Shown here: positions 9,027-16,479 of the stretch, piece by piece
How the letters are laid out: each line of letters starts with the position of its first letter
Numbering within the stretch: position 1 is the first letter of the stretch
Notes under the pieces: model-generated
The model's input: the letters and a program-made list of their open reading frames with translations, nothing else
What the model was told of the DNA's origin: nothing
Databases searched by the model: none
Assembly (NCBI GenBank): GCA_944323655.1
Contig: CALUTL010000002.1
Coordinates: 62,001 to 126,000, forward strand
Source of the DNA: Candidatus Gastranaerophilales bacterium
GTDB lineage: Bacteria > Cyanobacteriota > Vampirovibrionia > Gastranaerophilales > Gastranaerophilaceae
Direction: 5' to 3'
Length of the DNA: 64,000 bases
Program-made: the position numbers and the translations under genes

Positions 9027-10400
9027 TTAATTATTTTCCAAAGCAAGACGCTGTTGAATTTTTATGCCTTCCTTGATTTCAACGGCATCAACACCTAATT
9101 GTTCAAGTGCTTTCATTGCAAGGCAATTGGGTTCATAGGTTAGAGCAAGAAGCATGTGCTCGGAGCCGATTCTCTCTTTATTTTCAGCTTTTGCAAGCTC
9201 CCAGGCTTTCTCAAGAACCCTTTTGGCTCTTTTAGTGAACACAATTTCCGTATCAAAATACTCGTCTCCAAAACCTATAAGCTGCTCGATTTCTTTTCTT
9301 GCATCTTTTATGTTTATTTCAAGTTCATTCAAAACCTGCGCGCCAAGTCCGCTTGCTTCTCCGATTATGCCAAGCAAAAACATCTCTGTTCCGACAATAT
9401 TTCTGCCAAGCCTTCGGGCTTCTTCTTTTGCCAGCCTTAAAATCGTTAGAGTTTCAGGCATTTGCTTCTCTATCGGTTTTATAATCGAATGTGCAACGTC
9501 ATCATCATTTATTTTCATTTCTTTTAAAATTTCATACGCAAGCCCTTTTTTGGCTTTTAAAACCCCAAGTAAAATATGTGCCGGAGTTACGACGGACGAG
9601 CCTAATTCTTTTGCGGTTTGAAGCGCTAAATTCATTGTCCTGAATGCATTCGGTGTAAATATTATTTGTTTGTTTTCATATTCTGCTTGACGGGATTGAA
9701 TGTTTGAAAGTCTTTCTTCAAATTCTTCCGCTGTTACACCATATTGAGATAGAATCTTCGAAATTTCAGAATCTTTATCCTCCAAAATTGAAGATACAAT
9801 TTGTTCTGTCCCTAAAATTTCGTAGTTTGATGCCGAAAGCTTTGCCACTGCACGCTCAAATACTTCTGTTGATTCTTTGCTGTCAAAAATTGCATCTGTG
9901 GTTGACGAATTTATATCAGTATCCTTATTTTCGTCTATTTCAGGGTGATAAAGACGTTTGGTTTTCCTTTGAACCAGTTTTTCAAGTAAAATTTTTGATT
10001 TTACTATATCAAATCCTAGTTTTTCTAAAATTCTTACGTTGTTTGATTTTCTGTCGTTTATTACGGCTAAGAATAAATGCTCGTAAAGGATAGCCGGATT
10101 TCCTGACTTGTTTGCCAAATCAAGCGCATTTTTTAACAGCTCTTTTAAGTGTATGCTAAATATAGGTGCCTTATCTATGCTGATATTTTGAGCTAAATTA
10201 AGGCTTGCTTCCACTTCTTTGTATAAATCCTCATAATTTATATTGTAGGATTTAAACATCTTCTGAGGAAATCCCTTTGCCTCCAGATAAAGTCCCAGCA
10301 ATAAATGCTCGGAAACTATGTTTTCAGAGTGCATTTCATTTGCGCATTTTTGCGCAGTACTTACTACATTTACCGCTTTTTCCGTAAATTTCTCTAACAA
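9027..10400 (-). CDS. Stand-alone Clp-N (Clp R) repeat protein without AAA+ modules
   Basis: 457 aa made almost entirely of Clp N-terminal half-repeats. I count six: about residues 3-70, 81-150, 175-245, 247-312, 314-375 and 380-448, equal to three Clp R domains. Each carries the pattern ...A...A...G...I..EH(L/I)LL(G/A)....., for example SENIVSEHLLLGLY and KERIGSEHMLLALTY. ClpA/ClpC have one such domain followed by two ATPase modules; here no Walker motif is present. Clp R domains bind adaptors such as ClpS and MecA, so I infer a docking or decoy role in protein quality control. The start is TTG, directly abutting the DUF1292 stop, with GAGGAAG as ribosome-binding site; no ATG occurs before about residue 22. 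Confidence 0.85.
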   Translation of the reverse strand: MLEKFTEKAVNVVSTAQKCANEMHSENIVSEHLLLGLYLEAKGFPQKMFKSYNINYEDLYKEVEASLNLAQNISIDKAPIFSIHLKELLKNALDLANKSGNPAILYEHLFLAVINDRKSNNVRILEKLGFDIVKSKILLEKLVQRKTKRLYHPEIDENKDTDINSSTTDAIFDSKESTEVFERAVAKLSASNYEILGTEQIVSSILEDKDSEISKILSQYGVTAEEFEERLSNIQSRQAEYENKQIIFTPNAFRTMNLALQTAKELGSSVVTPAHILLGVLKAKKGLAYEILKEMKINDDDVAHSIIKPIEKQMPETLTILRLAKEEARRLGRNIVGTEMFLLGIIGEASGLGAQVLNELEINIKDARKEIEQLIGFGDEYFDTEIVFTKRAKRVLEKAWELAKAENKERIGSEHMLLALTYEPNCLAMKALEQLGVDAVEIKEGIKIQQRLALENN

Positions 10401-10679
10401 TTATTCTTCCTCGTCTTCTTCATCATCCATTGTTTTGATGTATTCTTCAACTTTGTTGAATTCTTCTTCGTCTTCAATTTTTTCAAAAAGATAATTTTCG
10501 CCTTCTTTAACCAAGCGCATTAAAAGAATTTCACTGTCTTCGCTGTCTTCATCGTCATCAGCAGGAAATATAAGTGCATATTCCTGATTATCCACTTCTA
10601 CTATGTCATAAAGTTCAAAGTTGATTACATTTCCTTCTTCATCAATTGTTTCAATTATTTGTTTTTCTTCGTTTTCCAT
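10401..10679 (-). CDS. DUF1292 family acidic protein
   Basis: 92 aa, strongly acidic, of the DUF1292 (YrzB-like) family: TIDEEGNVINFELYDIVEVDNQEYALIFP followed by a YLFEKIEDEEEFNKVEEYI core and a poly-Glu/Asp tail. Function is unknown. In Firmicutes the family member lies next to the RuvX homologue (yrrK-yrzB), and the same order occurs here, which supports the assignment. AAGGAG lies 6 bases before the ATG. Confidence 0.88.
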   Translation of the reverse strand: MENEEKQIIETIDEEGNVINFELYDIVEVDNQEYALIFPADDDEDSEDSEILLMRLVKEGENYLFEKIEDEEEFNKVEEYIKTMDDEEDEEE

Positions 10680-10696
10680 TATGTTCTCCTTATATT

Positions 10697-11104
10697 TTAA
10701 TTCACTTTTCTGCTAAGGTACTGTTCCAGTATAATACAAGCACTTTCAATATCAACCAGTCCTTTGTTTTTTCTGAAGTCTATCTTTTTTGCGCGAAGAT
10801 TTTCTTCTGCCTCTGATGAAGTCAAACGTTCATCTTCAAATATTATCTCATAACCTTTTATTTTTGAGGCGAAGGTTTTGCAGTCTTCCGCCTGAAATCC
10901 TTCCGTGCCGTCCATGTTTATCGGAACTCCGGCTATAATTTTTTCAACATGATTTTCTTTTGCTATTTTTAAAATCTCTTGAATGGCTTTTTCATCTGTC
11001 GTTCGCTCAATACAAGAATGACCGTTTGAAGTCACCAGCAAAAAATCACTTAATGCAACTCCTATTCTTTTTGTCCCTATATCAAGCGCCATTATCTTAT
11101 ACAT
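10697..11104 (-). CDS. ruvX: RuvX/YqgF putative Holliday junction resolvase-like nuclease
   Basis: 135 aa, typical length. RNase-H-fold protein with the N-terminal MALDIGTKRIGVALSD motif (first catalytic Asp), IIAGVPINMDG, the second acidic motif YEIIFEDERLTSSEAE and a final VDIESACIILEQYL. Family members act in 16S rRNA 5'-end maturation and have been proposed as Holliday junction resolvases. The start overlaps the end of the upstream 533-aa gene by 8 bases, consistent with coupled translation. Confidence 0.95.
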   Translation of the reverse strand: MYKIMALDIGTKRIGVALSDFLLVTSNGHSCIERTTDEKAIQEILKIAKENHVEKIIAGVPINMDGTEGFQAEDCKTFASKIKGYEIIFEDERLTSSEAEENLRAKKIDFRKNKGLVDIESACIILEQYLSRKVN

Positions 11105-12698
11105 TCTGCACCCACTTCGATTCTATGAGTTTGATTATGTAATCCAGTTCATTTAGGCTGAACTTGCCATCATTCAACTCTGTATTGTACTTCAAGCTGA
11201 AATAATATTCGTATATGCTTTTTCTTATAATATTTTTAAAGAATTCTTTTTTCAAGACTTCATCAAAATATAATCCGTAAATCTTTTCTGCAATTTCTTT
11301 TCGGTCTGTCAAAAGCTTTAAATATGCACTCATTAACAATCTTTCGCTCCAAATCCGATATTCTGTTGCGTCAAATATATTTTCAAAGTGTTCGTCTATT
11401 ATTTGATCAAAATCAATCTTGTAATCCTGCTTTAATAATTTTTTATTCAAATAATTGACTAATTCATCGTATTCATCACTATAACCGTAATCTAAAAACC
11501 AGTGCTTTGTAAATTCATCCCTCAAAAGCTCTTTTATATCATCCAAAGAAAGTTTTTGAGATGTAAGTTCTTTTTCTAAAATTTCTTTTATATCCGCATT
11601 TTCAGGCTCTATATCCGCCAAAAGATTCTTCCAGCAGATATATTCATAAGGGAATCTATCCGAAAGTTTCTCCGAATTGATAAGAATTGTCTTTAGCGCT
11701 TCCGGTGTAATGTTTAAAACCTCTTCATCCTGATAAAATCTTTCTATAATTTTTTCGCATTCAAATTTTGAAATGTCATTGAAGCCGAAACAATCCTTTA
11801 CACCTCTGTAATCATCTGTTACGACTGATGCAAATTGTATTCTGCCGTCCTCTTTTTCTCTTGTAAAAATAAGTGCCTGATTCCCTTGTCCGTCAGGGTA
11901 GGTTAGGCAAAATATATATGGTTTTGAAGTTGAAAGAAGCTTTTTATAAAAAACGTGAGTGTTATCTTCTCTTATTCCAGAAAGCTTTAATTTGGAAATG
12001 TTTTTCTTTATGTTTGGTTTTAGGTCTTCTTTTGCATACTTTATAGCTTCATTCAAAGCATGATATGCAAGCGGGGATTTGCATTCCCCAAGAATTTCCA
12101 GTGCTGTTTTGCTTTCTTCTGAGTTCAAATTCGACAAAAATACAGGTATAAGTATGTTTGCAAGCTCATCTTCCGTATAATCTTCCCCAAGCGATTTTAT
12201 TAAGGTTATTTTGTCTTTTGTGTTCAGAGAATTTAAAAAATCAAGAAAATCTATCTGAACTTCAGGATTAAATATGGCGTTCTTTAAAAGAAGCTTGGTG
12301 TCATGGTCGACAAGTTCTTCTTCATTGTCAATATATTTCCCGAATTCGTCGTATGAATAGCCTGTATCAATATCTCTCAGAAGATTTACAGCTACAATTT
12401 TAGTCTCATTTGAAACCAGCGGATTTTTAAGTAATGACCAAAGATGGGCGCTTAATTCATCTTTGGGCGCATATCTTTCTAATAATAACCTTAGGATGTA
12501 CTCATTTTTGGATGTTGCATTATTTAATTCTTTATACAAAATTTTTACAATCGTTTTTTTATCATTTTGGGCATCAAGAAGATCGACATTTAATGTTTTA
12601 AGCATGGAAAAATCGCTTATTCCTTCAAATTTTGAGATGATATTCAGAATAAGCGTCTTAACTTCAAACGGATTCAGCTGCTTGTAAAACTCCGTCAT
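11097..12698 (-). CDS. 533-aa helical-repeat (HEAT-like) protein, unknown
   Basis: No known family recognised. The N-terminal ~220 residues form short paired helices with HEAT-like spacing (LLKNPLVSNETKIVAVNLLRD, LSNLNSEESKTALEILGECK SPLAYHALNEAIKYA). A central domain has beta character (THVFYKKLLS, PYIFCLTYPDGQGNQALIFTRE, GRIQFASVVTDDYRGVKDCFGF), and the C-terminus is helical. It lies between the zinc-finger gene (ATGA overlap of stop and start) and ruvX (8-base overlap), so it is translated as part of the operon. Both overlaps and the codon use support a real gene. A cytoplasmic scaffold role is only a guess. Confidence 0.75.
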   Translation of the reverse strand: MTEFYKQLNPFEVKTLILNIISKFEGISDFSMLKTLNVDLLDAQNDKKTIVKILYKELNNATSKNEYILRLLLERYAPKDELSAHLWSLLKNPLVSNETKIVAVNLLRDIDTGYSYDEFGKYIDNEEELVDHDTKLLLKNAIFNPEVQIDFLDFLNSLNTKDKITLIKSLGEDYTEDELANILIPVFLSNLNSEESKTALEILGECKSPLAYHALNEAIKYAKEDLKPNIKKNISKLKLSGIREDNTHVFYKKLLSTSKPYIFCLTYPDGQGNQALIFTREKEDGRIQFASVVTDDYRGVKDCFGFNDISKFECEKIIERFYQDEEVLNITPEALKTILINSEKLSDRFPYEYICWKNLLADIEPENADIKEILEKELTSQKLSLDDIKELLRDEFTKHWFLDYGYSDEYDELVNYLNKKLLKQDYKIDFDQIIDEHFENIFDATEYRIWSERLLMSAYLKLLTDRKEIAEKIYGLYFDEVLKKEFFKNIIRKSIYEYYFSLKYNTELNDGKFSLNELDYIIKLIESKWVQNV

Positions 12699-12973
12699 CT
12701 TTTCGCTTTCCCCCAGAATGCGTCAAGAATTTTCTGCGCATCTGCTGACGGCATTCTATCGTTTAATATTAAGTACTGAACGGCAATCATTGCACATTCT
12801 GAACAAATATTCACACCGGGGCCTTTTACCATCTTCAGCACCTGCGTGTTCGGTCTGCCGCAAAAACTGCAATATATCGGCTCAAAATTGCTGTCTTCAT
12901 CCTTTGTGCCGCTCTCAGTCTTCGGCGCATGGTCACGTTTTTCACCCAGTTTGATAACTTTTTCTTCGGACAT
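12695..12973 (-). CDS. Stand-alone ClpX-type zinc-binding domain protein
   Basis: 92 aa. Residues ~34-70 match the C4 zinc-binding domain of ClpX: YCSFCGRPNTQVLKMVKGPG then VNICSECAMIAVQYL, giving CxxC...CxxC ligands. In ClpX this domain dimerises and binds adaptors (for example SspB) and substrates; here the AAA+ module is absent. It is the first gene of the eight-gene operon that also encodes the Clp-N repeat protein. The ATG has AGGAGA upstream, and the stop overlaps the next ATG (ATGA). I infer an adaptor or modulator of proteolysis. A truncated clpX remnant is less likely, since length and signals look intact. Confidence 0.88.
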   Translation of the reverse strand: MSEEKVIKLGEKRDHAPKTESGTKDEDSNFEPIYCSFCGRPNTQVLKMVKGPGVNICSECAMIAVQYLILNDRMPSADAQKILDAFWGKAKR

Positions 12974-13154
12974 TTCTATCTCCTGTTTTTGCCCATATTA
13001 CTATTTTGTTACAAAGTGTATTTCCTAAAAATAGTTTACATGGACGGTTATTTTTTTATATGTTAATTGTAACTTAAATTTATAAAATTTGCCAAATTTT
13101 TATGCTTATTTTATAATTCGTTTACAACAATTAATATAAGAGGATGATGAGTAT

Positions 13155-13742
13155 ATGAAAAAAGCACTTTTGCTTGTAAGTATATTATTTATATCGGTTG
13201 TTTCTACCGCTTGTATTAATAAATTTGCGGTTCAGGAGCTGAATAACAAGGCTAAGGGGTATATTGAACAAGGTGATTACGAAAATGCTATTGAGCGTTT
13301 GAAATCCAGCGCTGATTTGGATGATACGGTTTTCGAGACACATTATAACCTTGCTGTCGCTTATACTCAGGCTGAGGATTATAACAATGCAATTAATTCT
13401 TTCCGTAAAGCTATTGAGCTTAATCCTGATTTTGCCGATGCCTACTATTCTTTGGCTGTTGCAGAGGAAGACTTTTCGATTGATCTTGCTAAAGGTGCTT
13501 TGACTCTTGATGAAAACGGCGCTGTCGTTAAGGTTGACGATGAAACCCTTATGAAACAAGAGAAAATTACTCTTTCTGAGCCTGTTCAAAAAATGATTAA
13601 TGATTTGCTTGCAGATGCTGTCAGCAACTACAATCTTTATCTTTCTAAAGGAGTAAACCTTAATGATGAAGATGAAGTTAAACAAAAAATTCAGAAGCTT
13701 CTTGAAGAGCAGGAACAAAATCAAAATAATAACAAAGGTTAG
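13155..13742 (+). CDS. TPR-containing lipoprotein
   Basis: 195 aa. The lipoprotein signal peptide ends in the lipobox VSTAC (predicted lipidated Cys20). About three TPR units follow: ELNNKAKGYIEQGDYENAIERLK, TVFETHYNLAVAYTQAEDYNNAINSFRKA and ELNPDFADAYYSLAVAEE. The C-terminus is Glu/Gln/Asn-rich. It is probably anchored to the membrane facing the periplasm or cell exterior and binds partner proteins. The next gene, 3 bases downstream, is lgt, the enzyme that would lipidate it. The start has AGAGGATG upstream. It is divergent from the zinc-finger operon across a 181-base intergenic region. Confidence 0.88.
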   Translation: MKKALLLVSILFISVVSTACINKFAVQELNNKAKGYIEQGDYENAIERLKSSADLDDTVFETHYNLAVAYTQAEDYNNAINSFRKAIELNPDFADAYYSLAVAEEDFSIDLAKGALTLDENGAVVKVDDETLMKQEKITLSEPVQKMINDLLADAVSNYNLYLSKGVNLNDEDEVKQKIQKLLEEQEQNQNNNKG

Positions 13743-13745
13743 TCT

Positions 13746-14549
13746 ATGATTTTGCAGTCTCCGGGGGATGTGGCATTTCAAATATTAGGTTTTCCTGTGT
13801 ATTGGTATGGGATTATTCTTGCTGCTGCCTGTTTTGTGGCTGTATTTATCGCAAAGTTTGTTTATGCTTGGGTGTATAAAGATAATAAAAGTGACTTAAT
13901 TTGGGAGGTTGCACCTTTTGTCGTTATTCTGGGAATTATTGGTGCAAGGCTTTATTATTGCCTTGTTAATATTGATTATTACCTCTTTCATCCGATTGAA
14001 ATTTTTTACATTAGAGGCGGAGGACTTTCGATTCATGGCGGATTAATAGCCGGTATTTTAGGACTTTTCCTTGCCTCACGCAAATATAAGATCCATTTTT
14101 TAAGGCTTTTGGATGTGTTTTCGGTTGGAACGGTTTTGGCGCAAAGCTTTGGCAGATGGGGTAATTTTTTTAATAATGAGGCTTTCGGAGTTCCTTATGA
14201 CGGATTTGTAAAGCTTTATATTCCGCCTGCTCTTAGGCCTGAAGGATTCTTAACTTTAGAGTATTACCACCCGACTTTTTTGTATGAAAGTTTTTGCGAT
14301 TTTATTATATTTTTAGTTCTGCTCTTTATTATAAAGCGTTATGGTGTTAAATTTCAGGGACTTACTGTTTGTGTTTATTTGATGCTTTATTCTTGCGTTA
14401 GATATTTTATTGAAGGCATTCGCCTTGATAGCGCTTTGAATATCGGAGATTTCCATATCGCACAAATTATTTCGGCCTTAATCTTTGTTGTGGCTTTTGC
14501 ATGCTGCATATTCGTAATCGTGAAAGGAAAAAATTTAAAACAAGATTGA
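13746..14549 (+). CDS. lgt: Prolipoprotein diacylglyceryl transferase
   Basis: Transfers a diacylglyceryl group from phosphatidylglycerol to the lipobox Cys of prolipoproteins at the membrane. 267 aa, multi-pass. Family motifs are visible: RGGGLSIHGGLIAG (with the His-Gly-Gly), GRWGNFFNNEAFG (the Lgt signature with its Arg) and VRYFIEGIRLDS near the C-terminus. The start lies 3 bases after the TPR lipoprotein stop. Confidence 0.97.
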   Translation: MILQSPGDVAFQILGFPVYWYGIILAAACFVAVFIAKFVYAWVYKDNKSDLIWEVAPFVVILGIIGARLYYCLVNIDYYLFHPIEIFYIRGGGLSIHGGLIAGILGLFLASRKYKIHFLRLLDVFSVGTVLAQSFGRWGNFFNNEAFGVPYDGFVKLYIPPALRPEGFLTLEYYHPTFLYESFCDFIIFLVLLFIIKRYGVKFQGLTVCVYLMLYSCVRYFIEGIRLDSALNIGDFHIAQIISALIFVVAFACCIFVIVKGKNLKQD

Positions 14550-14580
14550 TTTTTTATCGTTTTTAGTTTTTCATTTTCTT

Positions 14581-15750
14581 ATGAGTAAATTTTATCCCAA
14601 ACATCCGATTTTATGGCTTAATCAAGCTCATCTTATAAATGATATTTATACGGGAATGCTTAATCCTATTATGCCTTTTATTGCAGTTAAATTAGGGATT
14701 ACTATGGCTTTTGCAACTGTCATTATGAGTTTATCTCATATTTTTTCTTCTCTTTTGCAGCCGTTATTCGGATTTTTTGCTGATAATATGGTTAAAAGAG
14801 TCTTTATTTTCTGGGGATTAATTTTTACTTCAATATTTATATCACTCGCTCCGGCATCACATGATACTTTGAGTCTGATTTTTTGCATAATCTTCGGAAG
14901 CCTCGGATCAAGTTTTTTCCATCCGCAGGCTTTGGGATTGGTCGTTAAGTTCGCCGAAAACGATAAAGCTAAAATCATGGGAATCTTTATTGCCATGGGT
15001 TCTATCGGCTTTTCGCTCGGCCCGGTAGTATCGGCTTATGTAACTCAGTTTTGGGGCTTAAGCAAAATGCCTTATCTTTGCATTTTAGGTATTACAACGG
15101 CTTTAATGATGTTTTTCTTTGTTCCTAAAATTTCTCCTGCCGTTTGTGTCAGTCCAAATCTTAAGTTTAATCAGGCTTTTTGTGATATCTTGCAAAATAA
15201 AAAGCTTCAAATCCTTATACTAATCGCTATTCTTAAAACATTAATAACGACTTCGTGTTCTATTTTACTGCCGTTTTTGTGGAAAAGCATGGGGTATGAG
15301 CCTTTTTATATCGGATGTATTTTATTTGGGTTCATATTTGCAGGCGGAATAGGTTCGGCTTTAAGCAGAACATTTGAACAAAAAGTCGGCACGGCAAATG
15401 TCTTTTATATATCTATGATTTCAACTTTTCCGTTGATGATTATGTTTGGTTTAACTTATAAAACTTTTTCGTCAATTTCAACTGCAATATTTATTTTAAT
15501 CGGATTTATAACCATGCTCGCACAACCAGTCACAATGGTTATGGCGCAAAGTGTTCTGCCTCAATATAAAAGCATTATCGGAGGCTTTATTAACGGATTT
15601 TCATGGGGAATTGTTGCAATATTTATGTCTGCTATAGGGTTTATTGCGCAGGCAAAAGGTATTATACCGGTGCTTCTTGCGGTATCTCTTGTACCCGTTA
15701 TCTTCTCCGGACTTGTTAAATTTCTCTTTATTACTCCGGTTGAGAAATAA
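14581..15750 (+). CDS. MFS transporter, fosmidomycin-resistance (Fsr) type
   Basis: 389 aa with twelve hydrophobic segments. The N-terminal HPILWLNQAHLINDIYTGMLNPIMPF and the cytoplasmic-loop motif LLQPLFGFFADNMVKRVF match the Fsr-like major facilitator group of drug exporters; SSFFHPQALGLV and GFINGFSWGIVAIFMSAIGFIAQ are also typical. The substrate is unknown; fosmidomycin resistance is known only for some relatives. It begins 31 bases after lgt and is probably in the same transcript. No clear terminator follows. Confidence 0.85.
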   Translation: MSKFYPKHPILWLNQAHLINDIYTGMLNPIMPFIAVKLGITMAFATVIMSLSHIFSSLLQPLFGFFADNMVKRVFIFWGLIFTSIFISLAPASHDTLSLIFCIIFGSLGSSFFHPQALGLVVKFAENDKAKIMGIFIAMGSIGFSLGPVVSAYVTQFWGLSKMPYLCILGITTALMMFFFVPKISPAVCVSPNLKFNQAFCDILQNKKLQILILIAILKTLITTSCSILLPFLWKSMGYEPFYIGCILFGFIFAGGIGSALSRTFEQKVGTANVFYISMISTFPLMIMFGLTYKTFSSISTAIFILIGFITMLAQPVTMVMAQSVLPQYKSIIGGFINGFSWGIVAIFMSAIGFIAQAKGIIPVLLAVSLVPVIFSGLVKFLFITPVEK

Positions 15751-15835
15751 ATAAGCACTAAAAGTTACACTAATGCCGCAAATTGCATTAATTCAACACA
15801 TTATAGAAACCAACCTGTTTTAAAATAGCAAAAAA

Positions 15836-16114
15836 CTACGCTAATATAGACAATCTGCCTTTTTCAATATCTTGAGCCTGATGCTTTTGCGCCATCTTTT
15901 CCTGCAAACTTGCAATTTTGTACAGAAGACTGTTGGATACAAGATCAAGACTTAGTTTTTTGTCCATTTCATGCAGCATTGTAAGGTCGTTTTCTCCCCC
16001 AAAAGTGTGATGCGATAACGCATTGTTCATTTGATTATATGTCTGCATAACTCCGAATGCAGCATTGTTCATGCTTTGTACAGCGTTAAATCTGACTATT
16101 GATGAAACTAACAT
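15836..16114 (-). CDS. Small unknown protein, lineage-specific
   Basis: 92 aa, mostly helical, no known family: VQSMNNAAFGVMQTYNQMNNALSHH then DLTMLHEMDKKLSLDLVSNSLLYKIASLQEKMAQKHQAQDIEKG. The Met/Gln/Asn-rich helical style resembles the 174-aa protein at 62.5 kb. The 5' leader holds an 8-bp stem-loop just upstream of the GAGGGTAA ribosome-binding region. Codon use and the ribosome-binding site support it as real. Confidence 0.6.
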   Translation of the reverse strand: MLVSSIVRFNAVQSMNNAAFGVMQTYNQMNNALSHHTFGGENDLTMLHEMDKKLSLDLVSNSLLYKIASLQEKMAQKHQAQDIEKGRLSILA

Positions 16115-16130
16115 TTACCCTCACTAACCT

Positions 16131-16155
16131 GATTTTGGAAAGACCACCCAAAATC
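16131..16155 (-). promoter_or_regulatory. Stem-loop in 5' leader of the 92-aa gene
   Basis: GATTTTGG (16131-16138) and CCAAAATC (16148-16155) form an 8-bp stem with a 9-base loop, ending 16 bases before the start codon at 16114 on the minus strand. It could affect translation or mRNA stability. No T-run follows, so it is not a terminator. Confidence 0.4.
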
Positions 16156-16271
16156 AAATTCCTTACTTTCTTATTCTAAAACATAAGTTTTATTTTTTCA
16201 AGTACATTTTTGTATAATTTTTATATTAACTTTTGTAACAATTTAAGCAAGTTGTGAAATTAGATAAAATC

Positions 16272-16289
16272 TATATACTTTATATATAT
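16272..16289 (+). promoter_or_regulatory. Shared AT element, copy 1 (TATATACTTTATATATAT)
   Basis: An 18-base element identical, on the opposite strand, to 35340-35357 upstream of the 311-aa gene, and within one base of 63006-63023 upstream of the 174-aa gene. In those cases it sits about 25 bases before a start codon and reads towards the gene. Here it reads rightwards into a stretch that has no ORF but ends in a terminator. I infer a promoter or operator element. Confidence 0.45.
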
Positions 16290-16457
16290 GTAACAAATAA
16301 CGAAAGAGAGCAGCTTAAATAAACACGAGCGATATTAAGAGACATATAAGTAAGAGAGATAAAGAAAAGAGATTATCCGTTAAATAAGACAAAAGAGAGA
16401 TGTTTATTCCTTCCTTCCTAAAAAAAAGTATAGCCCCTTAAAAGGGGCTTTTTCTTT
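16290..16457 (+). ncRNA. Candidate small RNA, unknown family
   Basis: This is the only gap over 300 bases in the window (16115-16479). It contains no ORF of note. About 140 bases of purine-rich sequence with repeated GAGAG/AGAGAT words (for example AGTAAGAGAGATAAAG and AAAAGAGAGATG) plus a pyrimidine patch TTCCTTCCTTCC lie between the shared AT element (16272-16289) and a strong hairpin with T-run (16432-16457). The layout is promoter-like element, spacer, terminator. The alternating purine and pyrimidine blocks could pair internally (GAGAG with CTTCC-type) or with Shine-Dalgarno-like targets. It does not look like 6S RNA, tmRNA, RNase P or SRP RNA. Confidence 0.35.
16432..16457. terminator. 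Bidirectional intrinsic terminator
   Basis: AGCCCC(TT)...(AA)GGGGCT stem followed by TTTTTCTTTT on the plus strand and, read leftwards, by ATAC plus eight T. It ends pyk on the minus strand and the putative small RNA on the plus strand. Confidence 0.85.
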
Positions 16458-16479
16458 TGTAAAATTTTTTATTAATTAT

